A stretch of 6,099 bases of DNA from positions 1 through 6,099 of the forward strand of contig JAISZV010000361.1 of assembly GCA_031284475.1 (NCBI GenBank). Reading direction: 5' to 3'. The notes beneath the pieces were generated by a model that was not told the origin of the DNA, did not search any database, and was given only the letters and a program-made list of their open reading frames with translations. Numbering within the stretch: position 1 is the stretch's first letter; each line of letters opens with the position of its first letter. Of the stretch, positions 5,387 to 6,099 are shown in pieces. Source of the DNA: Proteiniphilum sp. Its GTDB lineage: Bacteria > Bacteroidota > Bacteroidia > Bacteroidales > Dysgonomonadaceae. A program made the translations under genes and the position numbers.

Positions 5387-6099
5387 ATGAACACACTATT
5401 ATCATTAACAGACAATCTACGGACATTCTGGGGCTATACAGGGTTTGCCAATGCCGAAACGGGACATATAATCATGATTCTCGTGGGGCTTATCTTTATT
5501 TACCTTGCCATAAAAAAGGAATATGAACCCCTCCTGTTGATCCCTATCGGATTCGGTATCCTCATCGGAAATATCCCTTTCAATGAGGCCGCCAACCTGC
5601 AAGTAGGGATTTATGAAGAAAACTCCGTTCTCAATATCCTGTATCAGGGTGTGGTACAAGGGTGGTACCCACCGTTGATCTTCCTCGGTATCGGGGCTAT
5701 GACAGACTTCTCTTCTTTGATAGCCAACCCTAAGTTGATACTGGTTGGAGCAGCGGCTCAATTCGGGATTTTCGGGGCCTATATAATCGCCTTGCAAATG
5801 GGATTTGTTCCCAACGAAGCGGGATCAATCGGGATTATTGGCGGGGCGGACGGCCCTACCGCTATCTTTACCACATCGAAACTCGCGCCGCATCTGTTGG
5901 GGGCAGTAGCCATCTCGGCCTACTCCTATATGGCCTTGGTGCCTGTGATACAACCTCCCTTTATGCGGTTGCTGACGACAAAAAAAGAACGGGTTATCAA
6001 GATGAAAACGCCTCGTGTGGTTTCACAAACGGAAAAAGTACTGTTTCCCATTATGGGGTTATTGCTGACTGCGTTTCTGGTACCCTCCGGGCTTCCCTT
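5387..6099 (+). CDS. mmdB: Sodium-pumping decarboxylase beta subunit, 5' part (runs off window)
   Basis: This inner-membrane subunit decarboxylates carboxybiotin and couples the reaction to Na+ export. The first 237 residues are visible, a little over half of the roughly 400-430 usual for OadB/MmdB. Residues 85-115 hold the conserved Y-Q-G-V-V-Q and P-P-L-I-F-L-G-I-G-A-M-T-D-F block. IGGADGPTAIF (151-161) is the family signature, and Asp155 corresponds to the essential Asp203 of Klebsiella OadB. A-Y-S-Y-M-A-L-V-P-V-I-Q-P-P (178-191) contains Tyr181, matching the functionally important Tyr229. Several hydrophobic membrane segments are seen (about 28-42, 47-62, 95-105, 117-138, 218-233). The ATG at 5387 lies 15 bp after mmdC, so the two are co-transcribed. 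MmdB and OadB cannot be told apart by sequence alone; the epimerase and MmdA context favours methylmalonyl-CoA. Confidence 0.95.
   Translation, partial: MNTLLSLTDNLRTFWGYTGFANAETGHIIMILVGLIFIYLAIKKEYEPLLLIPIGFGILIGNIPFNEAANLQVGIYEENSVLNILYQGVVQGWYPPLIFLGIGAMTDFSSLIANPKLILVGAAAQFGIFGAYIIALQMGFVPNEAGSIGIIGGADGPTAIFTTSKLAPHLLGAVAISAYSYMALVPVIQPPFMRLLTTKKERVIKMKTPRVVSQTEKVLFPIMGLLLTAFLVPSGLP

Larger units (their letters stand above)
1915..6099 (+). other. Propionate-forming operon: mce-mmdA-gamma-mmdC-mmdB
   Basis: Five genes on one strand are separated by gaps of 68, 12, 59 and 15 bp, with no intrinsic terminator between them, behind one clear -7 element at 1828-1835. Together they encode epimerisation of methylmalonyl-CoA and its decarboxylation to propionyl-CoA with Na+ extrusion, the last energy-conserving part of the succinate pathway. 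The methylmalonyl-CoA mutase is not in the window. The operon's 3' end lies outside. Confidence 0.85.

Overview
The window looks like chromosomal DNA from a member of the Bacteroidota, most likely the order Bacteroidales. Three things point there. Two intergenic regions carry the Bacteroides-type -7 promoter element TAnnTTTG. Start codons follow A/T-rich leaders instead of Shine-Dalgarno sequences. The gene set mce-mmdA-gamma-mmdC-mmdB encodes the succinate-to-propionate route used by these fermenters. Genus cannot be told from this sequence alone. All supported genes lie on the + strand.

Region 1 (1-606) holds the 3' end of one ankyrin-repeat gene and a complete small ankyrin-repeat gene. 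The two look like tandem duplicates about 370 bp apart. Similarity continues past the stop codons into the non-coding flank, and the 33-residue repeats are also alike at DNA level. Region 2 (607-770) is a compact boundary: an intrinsic terminator whose T-tract supplies the -33 element of a well-matched promoter for the next gene.

Region 3 (771-1754) encodes ATP-dependent 6-phosphofructokinase, with substrate, catalytic and effector-site residues in place. After a 160-bp gap with a second TAnnTTTG promoter comes region 4 (1915-6099), a tight operon. It encodes methylmalonyl-CoA epimerase, the carboxyltransferase (alpha) subunit of methylmalonyl-CoA decarboxylase, an unusual gamma-type subunit, the biotin carrier protein and the first 237 residues of the membrane beta subunit. 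The beta gene runs off the window.

The operon products should work in sequence. The epimerase converts (R)- to (S)-methylmalonyl-CoA or the reverse. MmdA moves the carboxyl group to biotin on MmdC and releases propionyl-CoA. MmdB decarboxylates carboxybiotin and couples this to Na+ export, with the gamma subunit holding the complex together. The most notable gene is the gamma subunit (3966-4871). A short OadG-like membrane anchor and cytoplasmic tail are preceded by a lipoprotein-type signal and a lamin-tail domain predicted to sit in the periplasm. No described role for such an outer domain in a decarboxylase sodium pump is known to me.
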